DNA of 64,000 nt from Nectonema munidae (taxonomy: Eukaryota; Nematomorpha; Nectonematoida; Nectonematidae). Each line of letters begins with the position of its first letter. The first letter of the stretch is position 1. The notes under the pieces are model-generated. The model saw only the letters and a list, made by a program, of their open reading frames with translations, searched no databases and was not told the DNA's origin. The position numbers and the translations under genes are program-made. The stretch lies in assembly GCA_030549495.1 (NCBI GenBank), contig JAUIRK010000969.1, positions 682,001-746,000 of the forward strand. The letters run 5' to 3'. Shown here piece after piece: positions 1-11,879 of the stretch.

Positions 1-134
1 TGTATATTGAAGAAATATTTTTTCAGTATAAAAAGTTTAGAAAACTCTTCTCTAATATGTAATGATATATTCTCATAACCTGTACGGTTGAACGCGGGTA
101 GACAACTTGCGTGTTATCTCCAACCTGTATATTA

Positions 135-290
135 CGATGATTCTTCACCAACCTGTATTCTACGATAATTCACCTCCAACCTGTATTCTACGATAATTCA
201 CCTCCAACCTGTATACTACGATGATTCATCTCCAACCTGTATACTACGATGATTCATCTCCAACCTGTATACTACGATGGTTTCTTTTCC
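135..290 (+). repeat. 28-bp minisatellite (copy 1)
   Basis: Tandem units built on ACCTGTATACTACGATGATT with a CATCTCCA linker. Further arrays of the same unit lie at 5160-5350, 17610-17720 and 29850-29990, and an inverted fragment at 26535-26570. All sit near the 5' end of Helitron-like copies. Confidence 0.85.
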
Positions 291-616
291 ATGTACTAAT
301 GACTAGAGAGACAATGTTCAATTTTATGTTCACATTCTGCTAGATGTAAGATTTGATATATCTCTTTCGGGGAGACGATGCTACATAAGTTATTACCTAT
401 ATACATTATACCTGTATACTACGTTGGTTCATCTCCAACCTATATACCGCGATAATTCATCTCCAACCTATATAATATATTTTATCAAATAATCAAAATA
501 AAATTCTGTAATCAAAGAATCGAAAAATATTCTTTAAAAAATCAAAAAATATCAAACTTTCTGTTCATATTTTGCTACCTCATACGATGTTACAAAAGTT
601 ATTACCTATACTTTGC

Positions 617-902
617 AATTTGCACGATTTTAAATATTATATTTGTCGAATAATCAAAGAATCGAAAAATGTTCAAATCAAAAAATATTTATTCTTTTTA
701 AATATATCGTTGGGTCCCCTTACTATTAAAATTGAAAGATAAACCTAGTCTTTAATAATTATTTTTTATCAAATTATGCACATACGAAACTAAAAGTAAG
801 GGGAGCCAACGATATATTTAAAAAGAAAAAATATTTTTTGATTTGAACATTTTTCGATTCTTTGATTATTCGACAAATATAATATTTAAAATCGTGCAAA
901 TT
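617..902. repeat. 285-bp palindrome with asymmetric loop (copy 1)
   Basis: Arms of about 110 nt starting AATTTGCACGATTTTAAAT and ending in its reverse complement surround a loop of about 80 nt that begins near the TCCCCTTACT box. The arms contain matched AATCAAAGAATCGAAAAATG and CGATATATTTAAAAAG motifs. It can fold into a long hairpin. A second copy is at 5688-5973. Confidence 0.88.
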
Positions 903-1734
903 TTCATTTCATTTTAAAGCAAATTTTATACTGATTACGAAAATGTAAAAATATTTTAAATTAAACATTTTTTAAATACTTTTTTTAGCCTTTGAACTTG
1001 AAAAAATGACAAAAAATTCAACTTTGACCTCAAAAAAAATTAAAAAATCATTCGATTCATTTCAAACAAATTACATATTTGGATCAGCGTATCAAACTCT
1101 ATCAGAATACGCTTTTAAATTTTAATTTTTTTGTATTTTTCAATTTTTCGATTTTTCAGGCCTTTTCAGCGCGCTCAAAATTAGACTTTTATCACTTCTC
1201 ATATATTCAACCAAAAATCAAGTTTTATATTTTTAGAATCCTCTTATCATTCTGAATAACAATGTTAACTTTATTTTACCATAAATCTATTTATTCAAAA
1301 AAATTCATATATATTTGTATATTTTGTATATACGTGCATAATGTACTTATTTTAACCAATGAAAAAAATTCATTTACATTAAAAAAATTTTACATACTCA
1401 ATATATCCAATTCATTTAATGGCTGATGTGTTTATTCATTCTTCTCAAGAAAGATAATAAATTTGTATGTCTATTTCAAATCTATATTTTTAATAAAACA
1501 AGATTCTTTATTAAAGTTGTTTTTCTTAATTTATAAATTTAGTTTTTTTTAGATTTCTATAAATTGATACCTACTATTGATAATTTTTAAACAAACTAAT
1601 AGTTTTATTAATAGATTTCCTTAAAATCTAAATTATTTAGTTTATAAATTTTATTTTTCAATAATATATTTCTATAATCTTAATTATTATTTAGTTTATA
1701 AATTTTATTTTTCTAAACTCTATTACCTAGAATC

Positions 1735-3240
1735 ACGCGGTACCAATGATCTTTCACAGGACTTAGGATCATGCGATAACTGGACCTAGAATCACGCGTT
1801 ACCAATGATCTTTCACAGGACCTAGGATCACGCGGTACCAATGATCTTTAATTGAACATAGAATCACGCGGTATAAATGATCTTTCACAGGACCTAGGAT
1901 CACGTGTTAATTTCCTTAAAATCTAAATTATTTAGTTTATAAATTTTATTTTTCAATAATAGATTAGTTTATAAATTTTATTTTTCAATAATAGATTTCT
2001 ATAATCTTAATTATTATTTAGTTTATAAATTTTATTTTTTTAAACTTTATTACCTAGAATCACGCGGTACCAATGATCTTTCACAGGACCTAGGATCACG
2101 CGGTAACTTGACCTAGAATCACGCGGTCACGCGGTACCCATGATCTTTAACTGGATCTAGAATCACGCGGTACCAATGATCTTTAACTGGACCTATGAAT
2201 CACAATACCAATGATCTTTCACAGGACCTAGGATCACGCGGTATCAATGATCTTTCACAGGACCTAGGATCACGCGGTAACTGGACCTAGAATCACGCGG
2301 TACCAATGATCTTTCACAGGACCTAGGATCATGCGGTACCAATGATCTTTCACACGTCCTAGAATCAGGCGGTACCAATGATCTGTCACACTTCCTAGAA
2401 TCACGCGGTACCAATGATCTGTCACACGTCCTAGAATCACGCGGTACCAATGATCTTTAACTGGACCTAGAATCACGCGGTACCAATGATCTTTAACTGG
2501 ACCTATGAATCACAGTACCAATGATCTTTCACAGGACCTAAGATCACGGTACCAATGATCTTTCACAGGACCTAGGATCACGGTACCAATGATCTGTCAC
2601 ACTTCCTAGAATCACGGTACCAATGATCTTTCACACGTCCTAGAATCAGGCGGTACCAATGATCTGTCACACTTCCTAGAATCACGGTACCAATGATCTG
2701 TCACACCCCTAGAATCACGGGTACCAATGATCTTTAACTGGACCTAGAATCACGCGGTACCAATGATCTTTAACTGGACCTAGAATCACGCGGTACCAAT
2801 GATCTTTAACTGGACCTATGAATCACAGTACCAATGATCTTTCACAGGACCTAAGATCACGCGGTACCAATGATCTTTCACACGTCCTAGAATCACGCGG
2901 TACCAATAATCTGTCACACTTCCTAGAATCACGCGGTACCAATAATCTTTCACACGTCCTAGAATCAGGCGGTACCAATGATCTGTCACACTTCCTAGAA
3001 TCACGCGGTACCAATGATCTGTCACACGTCCTAGAATCACGCGGTACCAGTGATCTTTAACTGGACCTAGAATCACGCGGTACCAATGATCTTTAACTGG
3101 ACATAAGATCACGCGGTACCAATGATCTTTCACAGGACCTAAGATCACGCGGTACCAATGATCTTTCACAGGACCTAGGATCACGCGGTACCAATGATCT
3201 GTCACACGTCCTAGAATCACAGTAGCAATGATCTGTCACA
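1735..3240. repeat. 36-bp tandem array (copy 1)
   Basis: Monomers of 36 bp containing CGCGGTACCAATGATCT followed by a variable segment (TTCACAGGA, TTAACTGGA, GTCACACTT, GTCACACGT) and CCTAGAATCA. Two blocks are separated by AT-rich DNA (1915-2050). Because 36 is a multiple of three and the monomer lacks stops in several frames, it yields long artefactual open frames with 12-residue periods on both strands. Variants recur in the same order, giving higher-order repeats of several monomers. Confidence 0.95.
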
Positions 3241-3339
3241 CGTGCTATAATGTGGCGTCCTAGCTTTTTGAGATCCTAGAATCCTAACAGTTCTCGAGCG
3301 AAGCGAGAGACCAAACACAGGGACCCTCTAGTATATATA

Positions 3340-3790
3340 ATAAGTTTAAAAATAATGATTACCCTCACTCTTTTATTGTAGACACTATTGGCAGACATAA
3401 TGCAAACAACGTGAAAGAACCCATAGAATATAAAAGATACCTTTTTACCAAAGACTATAATAAGATTCCTAGAATAAAAATTCCTTTTATTTCAGATAAA
3501 GTGAAGAGAATTATAAGAGCAGAGTTTAAAAAACAAAATATTGATGTTAATATTATTAATTCACAAGGTTCTTCTCTTTCAAAGATATTGAAAAGTAAGA
3601 AACAAGATTATAGAAACCATAGATGTGACTCTAAATGTGAGATTATTCAAGATAAGGTATGCTCAACAAAAAATTGCATCTACAATATTACATGTAACTT
3701 ACCATCTCCTTCCCATAAGGCTCTACAATTACACATCTCATGATAGTCTTCACTCTCTTTCTATACACAGCACACCATGTGAATTGTAAA
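3340..3790 (+). pseudogene. Penelope-like retroelement remnant (C-terminal part), copy 1
   Basis: A basic open segment contains IPFISDKVKRIIRAEFKKQN, then SLSKILKSKK, a Cys-rich stretch (CDSKCEIIQDKVCSTKNC) and IYNITCN. This order (a conserved PF/PY segment after the reverse transcriptase, a LxxLLxxKK-like motif, then a C-containing 'VYxIxC' lead-in to a GIY-YIG domain) is that of Penelope-like elements. Only the end of the protein is present, it is broken, and no catalytic domain is visible. Identification is by motif order and is moderate. Confidence 0.45.
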
Positions 3791-3805
3791 CACATGGTCT
3801 TCTTC

Positions 3806-3945
3806 GCTAATCCTTCCAGTTTTCAACTTCTACCCTACTCATTAGTATAGTGGTTTGAAAAAGCCGAGTGTCGGCGAAAATTCACCGTTTTAAATCTTGT
3901 GCCCAATAAATTATATTACTTTTTGAAATTTATTTTAAAATATAA
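3806..3945 (+). repeat. tRNA-Asp-like SINE, copy 1
   Basis: Contains TTAGTATAGTGG (A box of the tRNA-Asp type, 3842-3853), a GTC in the place of the anticodon (GAGTGTCGGCG), and a degenerate B box (GTTTTAAATCTTG, 3887-3899) at normal tRNA spacing. About 35 nt precede the A box and an AT-rich tail follows. Copies lie at 8906-9045 and as an inverted pair at 34005-34233. Too degenerate to be a working tRNA gene. Confidence 0.55.
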
Positions 3946-4215
3946 TATATTCTATTATTTTTTTATTTTCATATTAAGCAGTTTTAAATTTGACATTTTA
4001 TGGTTATAGAGAGGTTGCTACCTATAGTTAGAAATAAATTTGTCTAAAATAATACATTAAAGTGTTGAAATAATAAATATTTAACAATAAGTTGAATAAA
4101 ATTATGTAATTAAAATTAAATATCTATTCTTCAATATATGACAGTTATTTGATTTCGTTTTATGCCACACACCCGTCAAACTCATACACTTCTTTCTCAG
4201 ACGTTATCAATGCGC

Positions 4216-5155
4216 ACATAGCGAGTGAGGGTTCTAGGAATAAAAGGGCAAGTGGAATGAAAGGGCGAATACTACAGCATACCATCTTGCAGAGAAAGAG
4301 AGGCATACAGTCAGCATGATGTATTCATCATGTTGTATTTGTCTTACTTATTGTTTATATCTCTTCTCATACATAATCTTTAAACTGAAAACACACAGTT
4401 ATTATAACTCTATAACTAATACGATTATTAATGTAAGAGACTAAGTAGGATATTGTACATCAATATGTCCGTTTTTGATTTATAAGTTTTTCATATATTG
4501 TTTTACATAATAAGTACGTTGACTATTAAAACCTTTGCCTGTTTTCTTTATTTTAAATGGTTTTTATAATTAACAACTACACTTGCTATAAAAAAAGTGA
4601 AAGTAAATTTTTATGATTATTTTTTATCAACAAAAACGTATTGTACATTACATAGCAGCAACAAATGTAAAGGTAAAAAATTATTATTTTTTGAGGAACA
4701 TATTTTTATGAGAAAATTTAGGAAAAATTATTTACAAAAAAGATGTTAGAGATGACTTTAATATAATAAAAACTCAGACTGAACATAATCATGATGCTAA
4801 TGGTTTCAAAAGATATATCATTGAAAAAATCAAGAAAGATACGAGTGCAAAAGCTTTCACACCAACGAAAAAGATATATGAGTAATCGAAAAATTATTTT
4901 TTGATCTATTTGTATTTTAACTTTAAAATTTTTAAAAGTGATATCATAAATAACGTGAGTGGAGAGAAAAGAGATCAATTAGCAAAGCCAGAAAGTGTTA
5001 AAAGATTGATAAGAAAAAAACAACCAGCCAACTTAGATTTTGAAATTCCTATGGACATGAAAACTCTGAGTACCGGGGAAGTGTTTTTGAAGTTGGACTT
5101 GATGTTAGATTGCAATAAAAGACTGCTCTGCTTTTCAGCCTTTGTTTTGAGGTTT
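4216..5155 (+). mobile_element. MULE, copy 1, truncated at the duplication junction
   Basis: Has the left inverted terminus (AGCGAGTGAGGG ... ATACCATCTTGCAG) and the 5' part of the transposase, ending at 5155 where the second duplication unit begins. The sequence to that point is nearly the same as 9320-10270. Confidence 0.75.
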
Positions 5156-5687
5156 TTCTTCTCCAACCTGTATACTACGATGATTCATCTCCAACCTGTA
5201 TACTACGATGATTCTTCTCCAACCTGTATTCTACGATAATTCACCTCCAACCTGTATACTACGATGATTCATCTCCAACCTGTATACTACGATGATTCAT
5301 CTCCAACCTGTATACTACGATGATTCATCCCTAACATGTATACTACGATGGTTTCTTTTCCATGTACTAATGACTAGAGAGACAATGTTCAATTTTATGT
5401 TCACATTCTGCTAGATTTAAGATTTGATATATCTCATTCGGGGAGACGATGCTACATAAGTTATTACCTATATACATTATACCTGTATACTACGTTGGTT
5501 CATCTCGAACCTATATACCGCGATATTTCATCTCCAACCTATATAATATATTTTATCAAATAATCAAAATAAAATTCTGTAATCAAAAAATCGAAAAATA
5601 TTCTTTAAAAAATCAAAAAATATCAAACTTTCTGTTCATATTTTGCTACCTCATACGATATTACAAAAGTTATTACCTATACTTTGC

Positions 5688-5973
5688 AATTTGCACGATT
5701 TTAAATATTATATTTGTCGAATAATCAAAGAATCGAAAAATGTTCAAATCAAAAAATATTTATTCTTTTTAAATATATCGTTGGCTCCCCTTACTTTTAA
5801 AATTGAAAGATAAACCTAGTCTTTAATAATTATTTTTTATCAAATTATGCACATACGAAACTAAAAGTAAGGGGAGCCAACGATATATTTAAAAAGAATA
5901 AATATTTTTTGATTTGAACATTTTTCGATTCTTTGATTATTCGACAAATATAATATTTAAAATCGTGCAAATT
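5688..5973. repeat. 285-bp palindrome (copy 2)
   Basis: Same arms and the same loop orientation as the copy at 617-902; nearly identical. Confidence 0.88.
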
Positions 5974-6789
5974 TTCTATTTTATTATTTCATTTTAAAGC
6001 AAATTTTATACTGATTAGGAAAATGTAAAAATATTTTAAATTAAACATTTTTTAAATACTTTTTTTAGCCTTTGAACTTGAAAAAATGACAAAAAATTCA
6101 ACTTTGACCTCAAAAAAAATTAAAAAATCATTCGATTCCTTTCAAACAAATTACATATTTGGAATCAACGTATCAAACTCTATCAGAATACGCTTTTAAA
6201 TTTTAATTTTTTGGTATTTTTCAGGCCTTTTCTTCGTGCTCAAAATTAGACTTTTATCACTTCTCATATATTCAACCAAAAATCAAGTTTTATATATTTT
6301 TAGAATCCTCTTATCATTCTGAATAACAATGTTAACTTTATTTTACCATAAATCTTTTTATTCAAAAAAATTCATATATATTTGTATATTTTGTATATAT
6401 GTGCATAATGTACTTATTTTAACCAATGAAAAAAAATTCATTTACATTAAAAAAATTTTACATACTCAATATATCCAATTCATTTAATGGCTGATGTGTT
6501 TATTCATTCTTCTCAAGAAAGATAATAATTTTGTATGTCTATTTCAAATCTATATTTTTAATAAAACAAGATTCTTTATTAAAGTTGTTTTTCTTAATTT
6601 ATAAATTTAGTTTTTTTTAGATTTCTATAAATTGATACCTATTATTGATAATTTTTAAAAAAACTAATAGTTTTATTAATAGATTTCCTTAAAATCTAAA
6701 TTATTTAGTTTATAAATTTTATTTTCCATAATATATTTCTATAATCTTAATTATTATTTAGTTTATAAATTTTATTTTTCTAAACTCTA

Positions 6790-8360
6790 TTACCTAGAAT
6801 CACGCGGTACCAATGATCTTTCACAGGACCTAGGATCATGCGATAACTGGACCTAGAATCACGCGTTACCAATGATCTTTCACAGGACCTAGGATCACGC
6901 GGTACCAATGATCTTTCACAGGACCTAGGATCACGCGGTACCAATGATCTTTAATTGAACATAGAATCACGCGGTACAAATGATCTTTCACAGGACCTAG
7001 GATCACGTGTTAATTTCCTTAAAATCTAAATTATTTAGTTTATAAATTTTATTTTTCAATAATAGATTAGTTTATAAATTTTATTTTTCAATAATAGATT
7101 TCTATAATCTTAATTATTATTTAGTTTATAAATTTTATTTTTTTAAACTTTATTACCTAGAATCACGCGGTACCAATGATCTTTCACAGGACCTAGGATC
7201 ACGCGGTAACTGGACCTAGAATCACGCGGTACCCATGATCTTTAACTGGATCTAGAATCACGCGGTACCAATGATCTTTAACTGGACCTATGAATCACAG
7301 TACCAATGATCTTTCACAGGACCTAGGATCACGCGGTATCAATGATCTTTCACAGGACCTAGGATCACGCGGTAACTGGACCTAGAATCACGCGGTACCA
7401 ATGATCTTTCACAGGACCTAGGATCACGCGGTACCAATGATCTTTCACACGTCCTAGAATCAGGCGGTACCAATGATCTGTCACACTTCCTAGAATCACG
7501 CGGTACCAATGATCTGTCACACGTCCTAGAATCACGCGGTACCAATGATCTTTAACTGGACCTATGAATCACAGTACCAATGATCTTTCACAGGACCTAA
7601 GATCACGCGGTACCAATGATCTTTCACAGGACCTAGGATCACGCGGTACCAATGATCTGTCACACTTCCTAGAATCACGCGGTACCAATGATCTTTCACA
7701 CGTCCTAGAATCAGGCGGTACCAATGATCTGTCACACTTCCTAGAATCACGCGGTACCAATGATCTGTCACACGTCCTAGAATCACGCGGTACCAATGAT
7801 CTTTAACTGGACCTAGAATCACGCGGTACCAATGATCTTTAACTGGACCTAGAATCACGCGGTACCAATGATCTTTAACTGGACCTAAGATCACGCGGTA
7901 CCAATGATCTTTCACAGGACCTAAGATCACGCGGTACCAATGATCTTTCACACGTCCTAGAATCACGCGGTACCAATAATCTGTCACACTTCCTAGAATC
8001 ACGCGGTACCAATAATCTTTCACACGTCCTAGAATCAGGCGGTACCAATGATCTTTCACACTTCCTAGAATCACGCGGTACCAATGATCTGTCACACGTC
8101 CTAGAATCACGCGGTACCAGTGATCTTTAACTGGACCTAGAATCACGCGGTACCAATGATCTTTAACTGGACCTAAGATCACGCGGTACCAATGATCTTT
8201 CACAGGACCTAAGATCACGCGGTACCAATGATCTTTCACAGGACCTAGGATCACGCGGTACCAATGATCTGTCACACGTCCTAGAATCACGCGGTACCAA
8301 TGATCTGTCACACGTCCTAGAATCACAGTAGCAATGATCTGTCACACGTGCTATAATGTG
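6790..8360. repeat. 36-bp tandem array (copy 2)
   Basis: Same monomer and block order as the array at 1735-3240, with more monomers in the second block. The longest artefactual frame (minus strand, 7562-8326) is 21 repeats of a 12-residue unit such as HWYRVILGPVKD. Confidence 0.95.
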
Positions 8361-8445
8361 GCGTCCTAGCTTTTTGAGATCCTAGAATCCTAATTGTTCT
8401 CGAGCGAAGCGAGAGACCAAACACAGGGACCGTCTAGTATATATA

Positions 8446-8895
8446 ATAAGTTTAAAAATAATGATTACCCTCACTCTTTTATTGTAGACACTATTGGCAG
8501 ACATAATGCGAACAACGTGAAAGAACCCATAGAATATAAAAGATACCTTTTTACCAAAGACTATAATAAGATTCCTAGAATAAAAATTCCTTTTATATCA
8601 GATAAAGTGAACAGAATTATAAGAGCAGAGTTTAAAAAACAAAATATTGATGTTAATATTATTAATTCACAAGGTTCTTCTCTTTCAAAGATATTGAAAA
8701 GTAAGAAACAAGATTATAGAAACCATAGATGTGACTCTAAATGTGAGATTATTCAAGATAAGGTATGCTCAACAAAAAATTGCATCTACAATATTAAATG
8801 TAACTTACCATCTCCTTCCCATAAGGCTCTACAATTACACATCTCACGATAGTCTTCACTCTCTTTCCATACACAGCACAACATGTGAATTGTAA
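8446..8895 (+). pseudogene. Penelope-like retroelement remnant, copy 2
   Basis: Duplicate of the remnant at 3340-3790 within the 5.1-kb tandem unit, with a slightly longer open stretch (to 8852). It carries the same Cys-rich motif and ends in the same position relative to the SINE-like repeat that follows. Confidence 0.45.
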
Positions 8896-8905
8896 ACACA
8901 TGGTC

Positions 8906-9045
8906 TTCTTCTTCGCTAATCCTTCCAGTTTTCAACTTCTACCTTACTCATTAATATAGTGGTTTGAAAAAGCCGAGTGTCGGCGAAAATTCACCGTTTT
9001 AAATCTTGTGCCCAATAAATTATATTACTTTTTGAAATTTATTTT
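8906..9045 (+). repeat. tRNA-Asp-like SINE, copy 2
   Basis: Duplicate of the 3806-3945 copy within the tandem unit, differing by a few substitutions. Confidence 0.55.
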
Positions 9046-9849
9046 AAAATATAATATATTCTTTTATTTTCATATTAAGCAGTTTTAAATTTGACATTTT
9101 ATGGTTATAGAGAGGTTGCTACCTATAGTTAGAAATAAATTTGTCTAAAATAATACATTAAAGTGTTGAAATAATAAATATTTAACAATAAGTTGAATAA
9201 AATTATGTAATTAAAATTAAATATCTATTCTTCAATATATGACAGTTATTTGATTTCGTTTTATGCCACACACCCGTCAAACTCATACACTTCTTTCTCA
9301 GACGTTATCAATGCGCACATAGCGAGTGAGGGTTCTAGGAATAAAAGGGCAAGTGGAATGAAAGGGCGAATACTACAGCATACCATCTTGCAGAGAAAGA
9401 GAGGCATACAGTCAGCATGATGTATTCATCATGTTGTATTTGTCTTACTTATTGTTTATATCTCTTCTCATACATAATCTTTAAACTGAAAACACACAGT
9501 TATTATAACTCTATAACTAATACGATTATTAATGTAAGAGACTAAGTAGGATATTGTACATCAATATGTCCGTTTTTGATTTATAAGTTTTTCATATATT
9601 GTTTTACATAACAAGTACGTTGACTATTAAAACCTTTGCCTGTTTTCTTTATTTTAAATGGTTTTTATAATTAACAACTACACTTGCTATAAAAAAAGTG
9701 AAAGTAAGTTTTTATGATTATTTTTTATCAACAAAAACATTGTATTGTACATTACATAGCAGCAACAAATGTAAAGGTAAAAAATTATTATTTTTTGAGG
9801 AACATATTTTTATGAGAAAATTTAGGAAAAATTATTTACAAAAAAGATG

Positions 9850-11430
9850 TTAGAGATGACTTTAATATAATAAAAACTCAGACTGAACATAATCATGATG
9901 CTAATGGTTTCAAAAGATATATCATTGAAAAAATCAAGAAAGATACGAGTGCAAAAGCTTTCACACCAACGAAAAAGATATATGAGTAATCGAAAAATTA
10001 TTTTTTGATCTATTTGTATTTTAACTTTAAAATTTTTAAAAGTGATTTCATAAATAACGTGAGTGGAGAGAAAAGAGATCAATTAGCAAAGCCAGAAAGT
10101 GTTAAAAGATTGATAAGAAAAAGTAGAGATAGAAAAAAACAACCAGCCAACTTAGATTTTGAAATTCCTATGGACATGAAAACTCTGAGTACCGGGGAAG
10201 TGTTTTTGAAGTTGGACTTGATGTTAGATTGCAATAAAAGACTGCTCTGCTTTTCAGCTTTTGTTTTGAGGTTTTTTTTAAATAATTTTCCTAATTCAAG
10301 TTTTTTTTAGATATTGTTTAATGATGATGAGCCTTGGGAGAAATATTTGTAGATGGAACATTTAAAAAATGTCCCCCGAATTTTGCACAAATTTTTACAA
10401 TTCATGTTTTTTTTCAAACATATCAAATTCCTATTTTATATTGTTTACTACCTGATAAAAGAGAAAAATCTTATGAGTAACTTTAGTTGCTCATTTTTAA
10501 GTACATAAATTTTTTTCTCATTAAACTTTTTTATTTTTTAGAATAATATTTAATCACTTGAAAGATTTATCAATCAATCCTAAGTATATCAACGGTGATT
10601 TTGAAGTTGCAAATATAAATGCGGCCAAAAAAGTATAGTTACAAACTAAGTTAAATTTACTTTTTATTTTTATGATAGGTGTATCCTGATAGTGAATATA
10701 GAGGATGTTATTTCCATTTTACATCTTCTGTTTACAAAAATTTAGTAAACCAAGGGTTTAAAGTGAAGTATTCAAAAAACCTCACTTTTCGAATAACTAT
10801 AAGATTGATTCTTTCATTAGCTTTTCTCCCTTTAAATGAAGTACCCTCGTATAAGTATAATATTTTGAATTTATTTTATTATGGTTTTTAGGTTGAAAAG
10901 GTATATAAAAGGATAAAAGCCTTGACAAAAATGTATTTGATATAGAAAGTTTTTATTTTGAAAAAACGGCTTCATTTTTTCCACCCTAGCATATGGAATG
11001 TTTATGATAGAAAAATAAGAACGAATAATCACTGTGAAGGTTGGCATAATGGGTATCTTGATTTTTATAGCATAAAATTAGTGATTGAAATGTTGATTTT
11101 AGTCTTAGAAGTTCATTACCAGCTGAAAAGCCCAATATTTGGGAAGTTTTAGTTTTTTCAAAAGGAAGAAATGAAAATTAGAATCGACATCAATCAAATG
11201 GAGAATGGAAAAAACATCAGTAAATCAAAATGGAAAAAAGATGAAATATTTTTGACAGAGTTGAAGAATAACTTTAGAGAAGACAAAGATGTTCTTTCTT
11301 ATTTAAACAAAGTTTCACACTTCATCTCAAAATCCAAAAACATGGACATAGAAGATCAAAGTGAAAATATAAATTTTACGAAGATTAGTAGCGATGCTAT
11401 GTTAAGCATTGCTACTATTATTAGTTGAAA
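9850..11430 (+). pseudogene. MULE transposase, broken
   Basis: Pieces in order: a FLYWCH-like tail (FNIIKTQTEHNHDANG, about 9857-9900); KPESVKRLIRKSRDRKKQ and PANLDFEIPMDMKTLSTGE; FVDGTFKKCPPNFAQIFTIH with the first catalytic Asp, then YQIPILYCLLPDKREKSYE (10340-10480); YINGDFEVANINAAKKV with the second acidic site (about 10585); PDSEYRGCYFHFTSSVYKNL (10684-10745); and TNNHCEGWHNG (11020-11050). The pieces lie in different frames, separated by AT-rich stretches that could be introns (GTTTTTTT...TTTTTTTAG at about 10272-10310) or decay, and stops interrupt some. A typical MULE transposase of the FLYWCH-associated type, in normal order but not intact. Confidence 0.8.
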
Positions 11431-11431
11431 T

Positions 11432-11702
11432 AAATGCATTTTTAATTTTTATATTTTGTAGGAGAGAAACCTTTTTTTGATAATTCAAAAAAATTATAAA
11501 AATTTATTGTACCCTCTCCCTTTTTTATTAATATTTTCAAATAACAGTTTTATAACAAAAATTATATAAGTTCACAATTTATGTTTTCAATTTTACATAT
11601 TATTACGCTATGCAAGAGAACAAATGCCACCCATTGTAAAGACTGCATAGTCATAATAGCAATGTTAAATGAAATGTACGTCATGCTTTTATTCTATCTA
11701 AT
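11432..11702. other. 3' non-coding part of the MULE
   Basis: AT-rich, between the end of the transposase and the right inverted terminus. No further feature seen. Confidence 0.5.
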
Positions 11703-11879
11703 TGCACCTCTCTTTTGCTGCAAGATGGTATGATGTAGTATCTGCACTTTTATTCCGTATACCGCGAGTGAGCATGTTAAAAGAATAACAAGCGTATATA
11801 GAGTAAGAGAGAGTGATGAGGAAAATAAGAACTGCACATTAGTGGAGAAGAGATAAGCATGCTAGCGGTTAGATCAAAG

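Larger units (their letters stand above)
71..3331 (+). mobile_element. Helitron-like element, copy 1 (non-autonomous)
   Basis: Begins TCTCATAACCTG and ends with a hairpin (TCTCG-loop-CGAGA at about 3292) followed by CTAG at 3328-3331 and a T. This is the arrangement of Helitron termini (5' TC, 3' hairpin plus CTRR, insertion into AT). The same two ends bound copy 3, where the flanks are A and T exactly. The interior holds a 28-bp minisatellite, a 285-bp palindrome, an AT-rich segment and a 36-bp tandem array. No Rep/helicase coding sequence is present. The 5' flank here is T, not A. The class is inferred from the termini and shared boundaries, not from protein. Confidence 0.5.
5157..8437 (+). 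mobile_element. Helitron-like element, copy 2 (5' end missing)
   Basis: Same order as copy 1: 28-bp minisatellite, palindrome (5688-5973), AT-rich segment, 36-bp array, terminal hairpin and CTAG (8434-8437). It lacks the TCTCATAACC start because it begins inside the minisatellite at the junction of the 5.1-kb tandem duplication. It is very close in sequence to copy 1, including the block boundaries of the 36-bp array. Confidence 0.5.
150..10270. repeat. Tandem segmental duplication, unit about 5.1 kb
   Basis: Sequence from about 150 to 5155 recurs from 5157 to about 10270 in the same order and orientation, with an offset of 5.07-5.10 kb. The repeated blocks are the Helitron-like element, a Penelope-like remnant, the tRNA-Asp-like SINE and the 5' part of a MULE. 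The junction at 5155/5157 joins the middle of the MULE transposase to the minisatellite. Only the second unit continues into the rest of the MULE. The units differ by scattered substitutions and small indels, including the number of 36-bp monomers. Confidence 0.9.
9315..11776 (+). mobile_element. Mutator-like element (MULE), copy 2, both ends present
   Basis: The left end (about 9319-9415) and right end (about 11703-11776, reverse complement) share GCGAGTGAG/CTCACTCGC, GGAATAAAAG, and an ACTACANCATACCATCTTGC block followed by AAAGAGAGG. The left terminus has about 17 extra nt. These long inverted ends flank a MULE transposase. The exact outer border and the 8-11-bp target duplication could not be fixed. 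Confidence 0.75.

Noticed and set aside
1735-3240. CRISPR array
   Set aside because: Repeats of 36 bp are directly adjacent with no unique spacers; eukaryotic context.
3841-3912. Functional tRNA-Asp gene
   Set aside because: The B box and stems are too degenerate, and the copies are within dispersed repeats.
4718-4978. Minus-strand hydrophobic frame (also 9822-10082)
   Set aside because: Shadow of the MULE FLYWCH segment on the plus strand.
7562-8326. A 254-residue minus-strand frame and similar frames at 2244-3220 and 7339-8345 as proteins
   Set aside because: They are translations of the 36-bp array; several frames on both strands are open with a 12-residue period.
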